A DNA stretch of 64,000 nucleotides, taken from Capitulum mitella. Taxonomy: Eukaryota > Arthropoda > Thecostraca > Pollicipedomorpha > Pollicipedidae. The notes beneath the pieces were generated by a model that was not told where the DNA came from, did not search any database, and saw only the letters and a list, made by a program, of their open reading frames with translations. The position numbers and the translations under genes are program-made. Position 1 is the first letter of the stretch. Every line of letters begins with the position of its first letter. Below are positions 35,448-46,609 of this stretch, piece by piece. The stretch covers positions 6,367,822 to 6,431,821 of the forward strand of contig CP099842.1 in assembly GCA_030062745.1 (NCBI GenBank), read 5' to 3'.

Positions 35448-35869
35448 GCTGTCAAGACAAAAATTTGCAGGGCAGCGTCATTGAGGTCTAGGTACTACAC
35501 GGTCAGCCCTGTCTGACGTGTCTCCGTCACACAAATGAGCAATGTTAAATGGAGGGCCCAACCACACTGGCTGCAGTCCAGATGCAGTGGGTCCGGCCGT
35601 TTTGTGCGGCCCTCGCACTACGCATTCCAAGGCTCCTGGCAGGGATTTCTCCTACACGGCGCCGTGATTTCAATGAAACCTCGGACTCCATCTCCGTAAA
35701 CAATTGCCCGTCCGGAGGGTGGACTCAGTGTCCTTAATAATGCATCCAGTGGATCAGACCTATCGGACCTCGCTCAACCCTCATATTTTTGCTGCGCATA
35801 ACCCGAAACACAGGACGCATACCCGGTCTTATATTCTTCTATACACAGTCCTATTCACACTACAGAGTA

Positions 35870-36236
35870 CTAGAAATTGGGTGGACGCCGGCCGCCCAAG
35901 TACGCATCCGCGTACGTGGGCACCGGTATTTCGTCCAAATCATAGTCTGACTCGCTATCAGAGGAATCATTTATTTTTGCCTCCGTGGAGAGATTGAGGC
36001 TTTCCTCTATGTGTTGGTTTATGCATTCTTCTAAGGTCATATAGAAGGGCCTTTCGCCCGCGATGTTAAGGGCTAAAATCTTGGCCCGCCGAATGCGGCC
36101 TTCTTCCTCGTCGTCCGGGCTTAGCAGGACTGCCTGGAGGTCAAATGTTGCTTTTTGGATGGTAGGCGAGACCTCCGCCTTCCGGTCCTTCTCAGCCGTT
36201 TTTTTTTTTTGGTGATGGCCGCCTGCGGCTGCTCAT
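35870..36236 (-). CDS. Small acidic protein, frame interrupted at a 12-A run
   Basis: The minus strand from 36198 to the TAG at 35870 is open for about 110 codons and looks coding: AEKDRKAEVSPTIQKATFDL, PDDEEEGRIRRAKILALNI, ERPFYMTLEECINQHIEE, then an acidic serine stretch (NDSSDSESDYDLDEI). A suitable ATG at 36236 (MSSRRRPSPKKK) is in the neighbouring frame, separated by a run of exactly 12 A (plus-strand T, 36199-36210); one A fewer would join them into about 123 residues. It ends just upstream of the TATAAG box of the Ty3 element, so it may belong to that element's LTR region or to a different gene. I do not recognise it. Confidence 0.5.
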
Positions 36237-36516
36237 GATTGGCTGGGCTGGACCTTAGGGGAGGGAGGAACGAATCACTCTACTGAATTTTCTTGTTGGA
36301 AGGCAAGCTCCTTGGGATGGCATCGATTAGCTGTTGAAATTTAAAATTTATCCTGCTGCGTTGGCGAGATGAGACGAGGGTGGTCCTTAAGCTTCGTGTG
36401 CTCTACATGTAATGGTTGGTGCCGGCAGCACGCACACATGACCATGGGAATGGGGTACCATTAGTCGCAATGTCCTGCCTGGCCATTTGACCATTAATTG
36501 ACCAGATAAAAAGGGG

Positions 36517-36963
36517 TTGCCTTAGTGTCATGTTCAAAAATGTTAAGTACCGGCTCTTAACGAGCGGCGAACCCAAAGTCTCGGATGTTATGCCTCTGTT
36601 CTCTATCCCGCCCGACCGTGGTGGTTATCTGAGATTCGACATTTACTTAAAGAACTTAGTTAAAGTCAGGGCAAGGTGCTGTTCATCTCATAAACACGGC
36701 GCCGCACGCAGCCGGCAGCCGGAGCCAGCCGGGCGAGCCAAGCCGCGCTGCACCATTCACTTTCACTATGCTCCGCCTCCTTATGTCGGTGATTGGTCTT
36801 GGTCCGCACCTCCCCTTAGGACCCTCCCCACTAGGTCTCCATGAATTGTCGGGTGGAGGTGGGCCAACCAGTCTTCCTTCAGATTCACGAGTGAGTAGAG
36901 GATATTGAATAATGATTGGTGCCGTGCCGGTACTTAACATTTTTGAACATGACACTAAGGCAA
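36517..36963. mobile_element. 447-bp non-autonomous element with perfect 38-bp terminal inverted repeats
   Basis: TTGCCTTAGTGTCATGTTCA, continuing to ACCGGC (36517-36554), is matched without a single mismatch, inverted, at 36926-36963. The interior has no supported reading frame and a GC-rich middle (36690-36830). No clear target-site duplication is visible, so the exact outer boundary could be a base or two inside these limits and the superfamily is unknown. Confidence 0.85.
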
Positions 36964-37141
36964 TTTGGACTGAAATTTATGCTGGAGGTATGTTAAAAAG
37001 CGCTTAAGTCAATCTCACTTCTGACACCAATATGGGAATATTTTGGTTTTCCTCCGTGCTTTATCTCGTCCTCGACCGTCTTCTCATGACTTGAAGTTTC
37101 CAGCCCCAGTCTCTAGACAATGTGAGATAAGATTCAACATT

Positions 37142-37315
37142 GGTATATTGTTCAGATACCATAACCGTTCCTAACCAATGTACTATCAGTAACGTGCACA
37201 TGTCGTCAAGTTCGTGTCAACAAGGATGCTTAAGGCACAGACACTGAGGCCAGATCTAATTGATAAGGTCTACAAGAACATAGGTATATTGTTCAGATAC
37301 CATAACCGTTCCTAA
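37142..37315. repeat. 33-bp direct repeat, 141 bp apart
   Basis: The 33-bp sequence GGTATATTGTTCAGATACC... ending CCTAA is present identically at 37142-37174 and 37283-37315. It could be a local duplication or part of a control region next to the LTR-like block. Confidence 0.8.
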
Positions 37316-37429
37316 GGCATATTACACAATGAAGTGCACAGTTTGCCTAATTTCTATGATCCTACAAAGTTCCATTCTGGCCCAGCCAGAACGGAGTTCA
37401 GTGGTGCTCTTACATGGTTCCAACGAGGA

Positions 37430-37924
37430 AGAAACCGCTCACAGTAGTCGGTCGAGGTTCCGAGCTGTGCTCAGGTAACGCCGAATGATGACTTCCTCCC
37501 TACTGGTGGACGGGAGCTTTTATACCGCTCTGGCGGATCCAGGTTTCGGGCTGGCGCGGCGGAGTTTTTTTCATGCGTGACGATCGTTGAATCTATTGTT
37601 TTTCTCGCTTTTGTCTGCCGACGGGTGGGCCGCCGTTCGTCACCCCGCGATGTCCTGGCCTTGCGGCTGAGAAACTTCCATGAATAGGTTTCGGGCTGGC
37701 CATGCGGCGGGGAGTTTTCCATGCGTGGTGATCGTTAAGCTCTCGTCTTTCTGGCTTTTGTCTGCCGAATCTGTCGTAATTCTCCCTTTGTCCGCCGATT
37801 CGAACGTCGTCCCGCGAAGTCCTTGAATTGTGATTGTTGGATTCCCTCGCCCTGCCGGCCGACGCTCGGTGTGCCGACTGGCGGCCGCCTGCCGATCCTC
37901 GCGGAGAGAATTTGTTCCACAATT
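37430..37924. mobile_element. LTR-like block with an internal duplication
   Basis: It contains a TATA-like TTTTATACC near 37519 and two related units of about 145 bp starting AGGTTTCGGGCTGGC (37541 and 37686), each with GAGTTTT, CATGCGTG and GATCGTT. It stops where the truncated mariner begins (37925). The composition suggests a solo or partial LTR, but no matching LTR or end motif was found. Confidence 0.3.
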
Positions 37925-38258
37925 CCCATCTTGCTACTGTACGATATGAAGGACAATGCCCACCTAGAATTTGGTTCAGGTCAGCTTGAATCTGCCTTGC
38001 ATGCTCGCCGAGCTTCGTCCTCATGAAAATATAGAATCTCCATTCAGTTCTGTGCGGCAATGCCATTTTCAGGCAGAGCGTAGGAGTAGTGTGTGTTCAG
38101 CCTCCTGGCAACGTACTAAACAGCAGGCGACACGTGTCTCGTGCGTTCCATTTTGTTCCAATAGGTGGCGCGCCACACTGTCACAGTTGCCACCTCGGTC
38201 CAAAGACGCTGGGTCTTTTTTTGAGACGTAGTTGTCAAAACTTTTTGAACGCCACTCA
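37925..38258 (-). mobile_element. Right-end fragment of the second mariner family
   Basis: The minus strand encodes the transposase start MALPHRTEWRFYIFM through GGHCPSYRTVARW and keeps the right terminal repeat (ends CGCCACTCA at 38258, TA follows). The remaining 75% of the element is absent; it is replaced by the LTR-like block. Confidence 0.9.
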
Positions 38259-38624
38259 TAAAACGTTAAAGTGCCTTTCCATACGCAAAATGACACATAT
38301 CGATACCATTCAAAAATAAAACATCGCGAAGTACTTCCGAGACTTTCGCATTGTATCCTCCGACTACTCGCACATGTCCGCCATGCTTCCTACTTCCTTC
38401 GGCACGTGAGCGCTAGGAACCTTCTCGGCAGGTAGCTCCAGAGCCACTGTTCGCAGCGTCCAGTCCGTGTTACGGTTGGTCTTTGTCGTTTTACTACTGA
38501 ATAAGCGAAATAACTGAAACACTGCTGAACAACTGAAAAAGCGCACCCCAAAGAATAGAACATCGGCCTCGTCTTGCTCCGTCCATCGCTTGGTTGGACC
38601 GGGAGGACAGTCATTTTTTGCTGG

Positions 38625-39357
38625 ATTCCGAGTCACGTGGGTATGGTAAGAAATGAGCCGGCTGACGCGGCTGCAAAATGAGCCACGCGGATTCCTCGCT
38701 CACGACCATTTCCGCTTCCCGCCAGTGATTTTTACGACCTCTTCTCGATTTTTGTGCGCAGTAAATGGCAGCGTAGTTGGGACGCCGCTGCGCTGGTGCT
38801 AACAAGCTGAAGGCACTAAATAACCCCGTCTGGAGCTGTGGGCGTCATGTTCGCGCAAATCGAGGAGAGGGGAGGTGACTCTGAGTAGCGTATTGGACGC
38901 ATTTCCGCTACTCGCCATTACCTGCTCTGCGGGAGGAGAAACCTGTGCCTTCGATGCAGAAGCTCTCTGACTGCGCGTCACGTGCTTGTATCTTGCTTTG
39001 AATTCGATGTGGAACGAATGCGTCGCTTTGGCCGCCATCCTGAGATTCTCATGTTTCTCGACTTGCTTGGCGATGACTCGATCTGTATCAAACAAATCTT
39101 CCAGTTTCTTGCGGACATTGGCTTCTCTTTTATCTCTTCGCCCATCTAGCTGTGGCCGATAATCTGTGTTCACTAGTTTAACGTAACCAATCTCGCTTTC
39201 CCTTTTTGCTCCCTGCATGTTCTGTTGTCATGGACACAAGAGCTATATGTGGTTTTCTTGACCCTGCTCAGTGAAACGCTCGTTATGGGCGCGATATGAC
39301 CATGCAGTCAATGCGTCCTGAAGCCCAAATCACCACCACCACATCCGGCAGCTATGG
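38625..39357 (+). mobile_element. Truncated LINE 3' end, copy B (duplicate of copy A)
   Basis: Same order of blocks as copy A: FCWIPSHVGM, NEPADAAAK, the DLLGDDSIC-like C-terminus and the tail GGGCGCGATATGACCATGCA, GTCAATGCGTCCTGAAGCC. It lies wholly inside the duplicated segment. Confidence 0.8.
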
Positions 39358-40044
39358 GCTTCTTTGGCTGGTGTCGGCAGAGCTGTCATGTGTTTTCACC
39401 TCGCTTCCGTTCCTCAGTGTCAGGGTCACCTTCTCCGACGGGCGGACCTTGAGCGTTTCTAATGTTATCATCGTCATCAGATCGCTTCCTCACTTCTTTC
39501 TGCAGCCAGTGCTCTGGTCGGAATAGTTAGCAGTTTCGCTTCTCGGCTTGTAACCACACGTTCAGTTGTCGCTCAGGCCCGGGCGGGCGTAGTTCCTTTG
39601 GGGCCTGCAGCGGGACAGGCAGCGCGACTTCAGGCCGCGTTCGCTCTGCCAGGGCTGCCTTTAAGCGATTCACGTTCACTCTTAGTACCCGTCCATCGCC
39701 TCTACCCGTCCTGGTTCGACCGCGGGTAGAGGCGATGGTGACGAACTGGTTCCCGGCAGCGACGACCGGCACCCGCGGAGTCAGAGCTCCGGGCCAAAGG
39801 CAAGTGTTGGTGGGCTGCTCCGACTGACCCGCACGGCAGCCACCGCAGTGCCCAGGCATCGTCGCCCCGATCATAGCTCAAAGGGGCACGGATAGGCCCG
39901 GTAAAACCAGAAGCTAGGGCTGAAGGGGCGCTAGTACTTACACTGACACGGTCACTGCCTTTGCAGGCTGAGGTACCCAGTTTTAGTCTGGCCCCCAGGC
40001 CACCAAATCTCCCAAAGGTATGCCTCGTCTGCCTCTGGAGACGT

Positions 40045-40392
40045 CTTGTCCCTGAATTCGACATGGAACGAATGCGTCGCTTTGGCCGCCATCCTGGGAC
40101 TCGAGACGTGCTCGACTTGGTTGGCGATGACTCGATCTGTAACACACATCTTCCAGTTTCTTGCGGACATTGGCTTCTCTGTTATTTATTCGTCCATCTA
40201 GCTGTGGCCGATCGTCTGTGTTCACTAGCTTTCTGTGATTTATCTCTTTTCCTTTTCGCTCCCTGCATGTTCTGTTGTCATGAACACAAAAGATAGATGT
40301 CGGTTTCTTCACTCTGCTCAGTGAAACATTCGTTATGGGCGCGATGTGACCATGCAGTCAATGCGTCCTAAAGCCCAAATCAAAACGACCAC
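40045..40392 (+). mobile_element. Truncated LINE 3' end, copy C
   Basis: Begins near FDMERMRRFGRHPG (about 40055) and continues DLVGDDSIC, HLPVSCGHW to the tail GGGCGCGATGTGACCATGCA, GTCAATGCGTCCTAAAGCCC. It is closely related to copies A and B but shorter and outside the duplicated block; it ends AAATCAAAACGACCACC. Confidence 0.75.
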
Positions 40393-43300
40393 CAGAAACT
40401 CGTGGAACTAAAAGATGTTTCCCTTCATAAGGTTTTCCGGAGCTTTGAGCTTTGTCGTGCCGAGGAAATGAAAAGACTTGAGAAAGCATCAGCCACATAG
40501 CCGGTAACGTGCATCTCCGAGATCATTTGAATGATCGAACCATTTGAATGCGTGTGAACGATGGTATCACTTCGCTATCGTCACAATATGTCACAAAGAA
40601 CCACTAACTCATTCTTAAAACCCTTGCATTTCCTGGCCAACTTCGGACAACCCCTTTCTACTTTTTAGCGAGCAGCGACTTTGTCTCCAGTTGAGGAATG
40701 GTGACCCCAATGCACTGCGGCACGATACCTGAAACATGGTTTTTGAGGGGCCGTAGGAGACGTAGAAAACGGTATGTGCCGCATCGAGGAACGGCACTAC
40801 CTCTGTTTTTGACGATGGCAGGTTATACGCCGGGGCGCGCTGTGCGTCGAGACGGCTGGCGCGGTCACATATGGTGTTTTGATCGCCCTTTAAGTCCCTC
40901 AGGGTCGTCCCACACCCGTACGCGAACATTGCCACCTGTTGGTTACTTATCAAAAAAAAGAAATTGATGTACGCGTCCCCTCAAATATGTCATACTCTGG
41001 GTCACCTTGGTTGTGTTTTATGTTTGTGTTTGTGTTGTGTTTTGACACTCCCGTAGGTGTGCTAAGTATGTGTACCCCACGAACCAGTTCTCGTTTTTTT
41101 CCTTATTATTTTCTATTGCAGTAACAAAGCGGGAAAAGCAGCGGAGGACAGTGTCGCTGCGAAGAAAAATGTTGCATGTCTCCGCACAATTCTTTACTGC
41201 TATTCGGGCCGTGTGGTATAATGAAAACAGTATGTCGTCATAATGAATACAGCAGAATGAGTCATGAGTAGATTTCGATTTTATTAGTGCTACACGGATT
41301 GAAATAGGACTCAAAAGGCCTAGCCTGTGCCAAAATTGATCGTCCACAGGCTTCATCTAACATGATGGGTTTGTCACCAAAAGTGCCTTATCTCACGCTC
41401 ACGCGTTAATTTTGTGCATGCAATGTAACTTAGAGCAGGAGAGAACTGAACTTTGAGCGAGTTGAGTTTGGGCGATTTTGGGCTCAAAAAAAATGCCAAA
41501 GGCTTACAAATTTGTTGAAAATTAAAGTCAGAGTTCAGTACAAGCATGCGAAATGAAAGGGAATGAGTAAATTGCAAAACAGCAGTTCGGACTTTTGAAG
41601 TTTCTGACTTTCCCAAAAAAAGATTTGGAAAGACTGAGTTTTTTGGAAACTTCCTCAAAATCCACCTTTTTGGCAGTTTTCAAAATAACTGCAATATTTA
41701 TGATAGAAACAGTAGCCATGCACAAGCATGCAAGTTTTCAGTCGATGTCTTTGTTCGTTGCAGATTGAATGCCTGTCAAATATCATCATCCGTATGTGGC
41801 TTTCGGTGGCCAGCCGACCATGACCTCATTTTAACCCAGATTGACCAGAAAGATACTAAAAGCACTTCCGCTGCGTTCCTGAGGCACGGTTTAAAAACAT
41901 GTGTCGCGTGACTTAAATCAGTTACGTCGTATTTCGATCCTTCATGACCTGACCGGGGCGTGACCCTCTCAATTCGACTCAAGGAACGACCTGAATGCAT
42001 ATTTTAGAGTACCAGCATTGCATTACAGTCGCAAAAGTAGTCGGAAAACATGTGTCACATCACCAAACCAAATCGCGTTGTGACCTTTATGACCTACCCT
42101 TGATCTTGACCTTGACTGGATATTCCCATATTCATCATGATAAGCTGGAAGCGCAGGAAGAGTAGCGAGGGAGCGGAGAATTCCTTCGCTCGTTGTGCAC
42201 GTGGCCCTTGCTTAAGATCGTAGCGTCTGTGTTTGAAGCGATTTGTGATTTTCAAAACCTAAAGAAGGTAAGTGGGTTGCTGTACGGATTTAGTTAGCTG
42301 TGATTTCATGCTAACCAGCATAGGTCGCCGTGGTGTTCAAATTGCCATGTCTAAGAACAAGTGAAGGGAATGTGAAGGAAACCCAGAACCTCGCGGATAC
42401 TTAAACTGGCCAGAAAGATGCACCCTGGCCATTCTGGCCGGGAATCTGGCAACTTTTCAAATGCCCGTATAAACGCGTCTAGTGTCTTTGTCCAGAGAAG
42501 TTGACTGACAGTTTCTCGAAAAGCTGCCCTTTTGCAACTTGTTCTGGAATTTAAAATATCCGATTAATACTCAAGGAAATTACAGTGTAAACCAAGTTCA
42601 TTACCTATGGTGCACAAACTCCACACCATTCATCTGCAATGCACACGATTCCTTCAGCACCACGGTGTCGCAAAATGGTGGCAAATACGGAGAAACTTTT
42701 TGTTAGAGGTACATGTCCACCAGTATCCGCCATCACCTTTCGTGTCTGTTTCAAGTGCGGATGACCTTAATGTCACAGTGAATTGGACGATAGAACTTTA
42801 AGAACGCCTCTATGGGTCTCTGGGTCATTTCCTGTTCCTAGAATTTATTGTCGCAAAAAGCGACTGGTGTAAAGACTATATTGCAATACGTCTGCATTAA
42901 TGACGTGCTTAGTCATAACATACAACTTTTGAAAAGCACCAACTAGCACGTTTAGTGCTGATTCACCACAGGTTCCATAATTTGCACTGGACTAGTTACA
43001 TGATTAGAAAGCGTCGCCTTCAGAACTTCAGACCTCCAGGCTGGTGGGAAGCATGCTTGAGGGTCTCTCCAATGGCTTCTTCTACGCGTTGTACTGTTAC
43101 CAACTTGTGGACGTGAAGGCATGCTCCTGAAAAGAACACTTACATCTATGAAAGGCCGTTGAAAGTAATTGACATGAAAAATGGCATGAAAAGCTGGCAA
43201 GCATGAGTAGCACAACATGCATGAAATACCGCGTGTTTCAGTAGCCGAGCCATTGATAAGACTTGCGGGATGCCTGGGGTGAGAAGACAATGACAAATTT

Positions 43301-43740
43301 ACCAGGTAACATTGTCACAAGGCATTACGCTTAGAAATGAGTAAAAGACCCACCAACTAGGATGTGATGTGGCTTGAATTTATAGCTTTTAGTACAACTG
43401 TGCCTTGAAATGCGAATCGCAGACTCAAACGTAGAACCGAGTGAAGTACAATCATTGCATGACATTCAACTATCATAGAACAAAATTACGTATTACAACT
43501 GTGCGAAGTGGTAGGCGCCCAAAGGCCACCTTTCCTTCCCAACCATGGAGGCTGTAGGTCGACCAGAACCCATTGGAGCCAGCTTTTCTCATTACTCTGC
43601 GTGCTGTGTCCCCAAGGACGGCACCACCCAGTGTGCTCAGAACAGCAACCTGGGGAAAAAACTGATGTTAGAGCGGCTTCACATTGGTTACATTATGCAG
43701 CATGTGAACTACAGCTGCATTTTCAGTTTCCTAGAATACT
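40393..43740. other. 3.3 kb of unassigned sequence
   Basis: No gene is supported. A plausible splice donor (AAGAAG then GTAAGT) at 42266-42271 follows GC-richer sequence (42150-42265) and could mark an untranslated first exon, but nothing joins to it. A 65-codon frame at 43545-43742 (MEAVGRPEPIG...) ends exactly where the LINE insertion starts and has no family resemblance. Confidence 0.4.
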
Positions 43741-43744
43741 AAGC

Positions 43745-45478
43745 CGAATCACCAGGCCGTGTCCAACGTACGCTCGCTGGAATCGCAAGCAGAGTCACAT
43801 ACAAAACAGGCATAGTCCAACTGGGAGCGAATCGGAAATTTGTATAGGCAAAGTAACGTCATTTTGTCCGCAGCGTAAGATGTACGTGCGACACACTTCA
43901 CAGCGTTCAGTGATTTAAAACACTTCTCACACACCGATTTAAAATGGTCCTTGAACGTCAGTCGCTTGTCAAACTGTAGTCCAAGAAAGCGCACCATGGG
44001 CTCTGACGGGACCAGTGTTCCGTGCACAGACAGGCCAGGGCAGCCACGTCTAGAGTGGCAAAAGTGGCACCATCGACCGAACGCAACTCTGCCTTGCGCA
44101 TTTTGCTTCTGGTGCCTTCAGAACGTCTCCCACCGCTAGTATCTTGGTCGAAGCTAACGAGCCACGTCTGGCTTCGCGATGGAAGGTGCTCGGTATGCGG
44201 TACGCTTGCAAGTTATCTCAGTTCCCCGTCTACTCGACGTATCAAACGGTGTTATTCCGGACAGTAGCCCTATTTTGGACGGGACGATCGCTGAAAGTCA
44301 CTACTCTCTGTGTGAGGGTCCATGATCCAGCAGAGAGCGGTGTGCGATTAAGGTCCGTGGCACGTCCTTGCCACCTAGACATGCCCCTTTGGGGAGTCGT
44401 ATCTCCTGCGGTTGACGTATCTCTGGCTCGGAACCGGAAGTGTGGTCCTGGAGGACTTGCGGTGCGGGGCACTGAAACACATGGCAGCTTACAATGGTCA
44501 AATAGCTATTTACACTGATGGTTCGAAAACAGACACTGGTGTGAGCTGTGCTTTCGTTTGTGTCCCTGGCACTTGATCATTTACTTTGTCATTTCATGCC
44601 TCAGCGCTTACACATCGGTGCTTGTACGATATGCAAGGCACTCTGTTTTGTTGAGGCTGGCGACGATGCTTTTCACTTACTTCTTACAAACTCGCTGACC
44701 AGCCTTTTAGCGCTGTATTGTTTTATCCGCGTCACTCCTTTATACGGCATATTTTGACACGACTGACAGCGCTAGAACGACTCGGAAAGCGAGTTACTTT
44801 CTGCTGGATCCCAAGCCACGTGGGGATAGCGGACATTGAACGGGCTGAAGTGTGCGTCACGCATGTGTGTCACACGACGAATGTCATTGCCTGCCAAGGG
44901 CTTACACCCTGGGTTTTATGAGATGTGGCAGCGTAGGCGGGATGCGCTTGGCCCGAACAAGCTCAAAGCTATTGAACTCCGCTTAGGAACCTGGGCCTCA
45001 AGTTCACAACAAAACCGGCTAGAAGAGGTTTTGTCGTTTGCGCCTAGGCCAGACACACTTAACGCATCAACATCTTTTGAGGGGTGAACAGAGAGAGTTG
45101 CACCAGCGCTGCAGCGAGCCCCCACTGCACCATGTGCTGGTGACAGAAGGGTTTGACTTCGGAACGTTTGGACACAGTGCGACACCTCGCATTTTGTTTA
45201 GTTTGCTGGGAGATGACTTTCGTTTTATAGAGACGGGATAGTTATTCCGGTGTCTATCGGGTACCGGTTTTTCTGCGGTGTATGCACCTTACTAGTCACA
45301 TGTGTTTTTTGTATGCTCTTGTAGCTAACGTTTTTGTGTTGGCATGATTGCGTTATGTTACGCCGATGGCATATGTTAGTCGCCGTGACTCTTGTTGATG
45401 GAATACGTAATCAAGTTATGGGCGCCGAATGACCTCGAAGTCGGTGCGGCCCTATCCGCAGTAATCAACCAGTCAAAT
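43745..45478 (+). mobile_element. LINE with RNase H, carrying an inverted 5' segment
   Basis: The left part, read on minus from about 44080 to 43745, encodes the end of the reverse-transcriptase domain: CHFCHSRRGCPGLSVHGTL, MVRFLGLQFDKRLTFKDH, SQLDYACFVCDSA, RTLDTAW. The right part, on plus from about 44080, resumes at the next element position: ALRI, GAFRTSPTASILVEANEPRL, RWKVLGMRYACKL, then RNase H with IAIYTDGSKTDTGVS (about 44512), LLTNSLTSLLAL (Asp to Asn), RVTFCWIPSHVGIA, NKLKAIELRLGTWASSSQ and the C-terminal FSLLGDDFRFIETG to 45241. A 3' UTR ends GGGCGCCGAATGACC...CCCTATC. Several frameshifts and stops make it inactive. Confidence 0.85.
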
Positions 45479-45631
45479 TACCAAGCAGATGTAACACATC
45501 TCATGATCTGCATGTCTAAACTGGCTGCATGAGGATTTCTGGGACAGCGAATCACCCGGTGACTCCATAATGCACTGTATTATTTTGTTTTGCATTTTGC
45601 ATGTGTATCGTACTGGATTGTATTGAAGCAG

Positions 45632-46517
45632 TTTCGGATGTATTGTACCACAGTGATTCATTTCATTACGTCTCAAAAGCACCAGATGCTGTGGCCAAAT
45701 GGCTACTTGTATCGTGCCATAGATGTCATGCCAGTACGTCACCTGCATTGGTAACAAGGAAATGGTTGGTGATGACAGAAAAAACGGCTGGTGCGAGAAT
45801 GGTCTTCATGATAGTAAAGTTGGTTATCAACAGGTACCCAGGCTTGTGCTTGATTTGCAGTCTAACTGAATCGATACTGAATGGATTCAGGGATTTGGCA
45901 CTCGTATGACAGATGTATTACTCGTATTATATCAGCAATCTGAGCCAGTTCAGTTAAAACCTTCAGTGAATTGGAATCAGAGCCTGATTAAATACTTGTT
46001 CGAATCATCAACTGTGAATAAGAGAACGGAAAAGCTCACAGAGCCCAGTGACCAGCAAACAAGCTACATTCTCTGTACTTTCGGATGTATTGTACCACAT
46101 TGATTCATTTTATCACGTCTCAAAAGCACCAGATGCTGGGGCCAAATGGCTACTTTTATCGTGGCATAGATGTCATGCCAGTACGTCACCTGCATCGGTA
46201 ACAAGGAAATGGTTGGTGATGACAGAAAAACAGCTGGTGTGAGAATGATCTTCGTGGTAGTAAAGTTGGTTATCAACAGGTATCCAGGCTTGTGCTTGAT
46301 TTGCAGTCTGACTGAATCGATACTGAATGGATTCAGGGATTTGGCACTCGTTGACAGATATATTATTATATCAGAATCTGAGCCAGTTCAGTTAAAACCT
46401 TCAGTGAATTGGAATCAGAGCCTGATTAAATACTTGTTCGAAGCATCAGCTGTGAATAAGAGAACGGGAAAGCTCACAGAGCCCAGTGACCAGCAAACAA
46501 GCTACATTCTCTGTACT
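45632..46517. repeat. Tandem duplication, 447-bp unit
   Basis: TTTCGGATGTATTGTACCAC starts at 45632 and again at 46079; the two following stretches (45632-46078 and 46079-46517) match at about 95% by eye, including TCAAAAGCACCAGATGCTG and GGAATCAGAGCCTGATTAAA. No gene is recognised in the unit. Confidence 0.93.
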
Positions 46518-46609
46518 CTCTATATCTTTACATGTTTTGTGTTATCCCTATTTCATACGTCAAAGTGGAGGTTATCTGTGTACAGACATGGTATCTAAGT
46601 GGTTCTGAA

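Larger units (their letters stand above)
32303..35860 (-). mobile_element. Ty3/gypsy LTR retrotransposon, 3' part missing
   Basis: The minus strand carries a leader, gag, protease and reverse transcriptase, and the beginning of RNase H. After the last pol stop (about 32396) the RNase H sequence (EPFLIATDASNEGIGGWLSQ) can still be read to about 32305, where the pogo element begins. No integrase or 3' LTR occurs on the other side of the pogo element. A TATAAG box on the minus strand (35833-35828) may be the promoter of the 5' LTR. I could not fix the LTR ends or primer-binding site. Confidence 0.9.
37925..39767. repeat. Segmental duplication, copy 2
   Basis: Direct-orientation copy of 25715-27542. 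It begins abruptly inside the mariner coding region after GTTCCACAATT and ends inside LINE ORF1 sequence before GGCACCCGCGG. It contains the mariner right half, the spacer, a LINE 3' end and part of the inverted ORF1. Confidence 0.93.

Noticed and set aside
25715..39767. Idea that the 1.83-kb direct repeats are the LTRs of one giant element
   Set aside because: They contain half a mariner and a LINE tail, start and end inside genes, and lack TG...CA ends and target duplications.
42150..42290. GC-richer stretch followed by a GTAAGT donor, possible untranslated first exon
   Set aside because: No coding exon can be joined and no promoter motif is clear.
43545..43742. 65-codon frame ending at the LINE insertion
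   Set aside because: No similarity to known proteins and too short to support alone.
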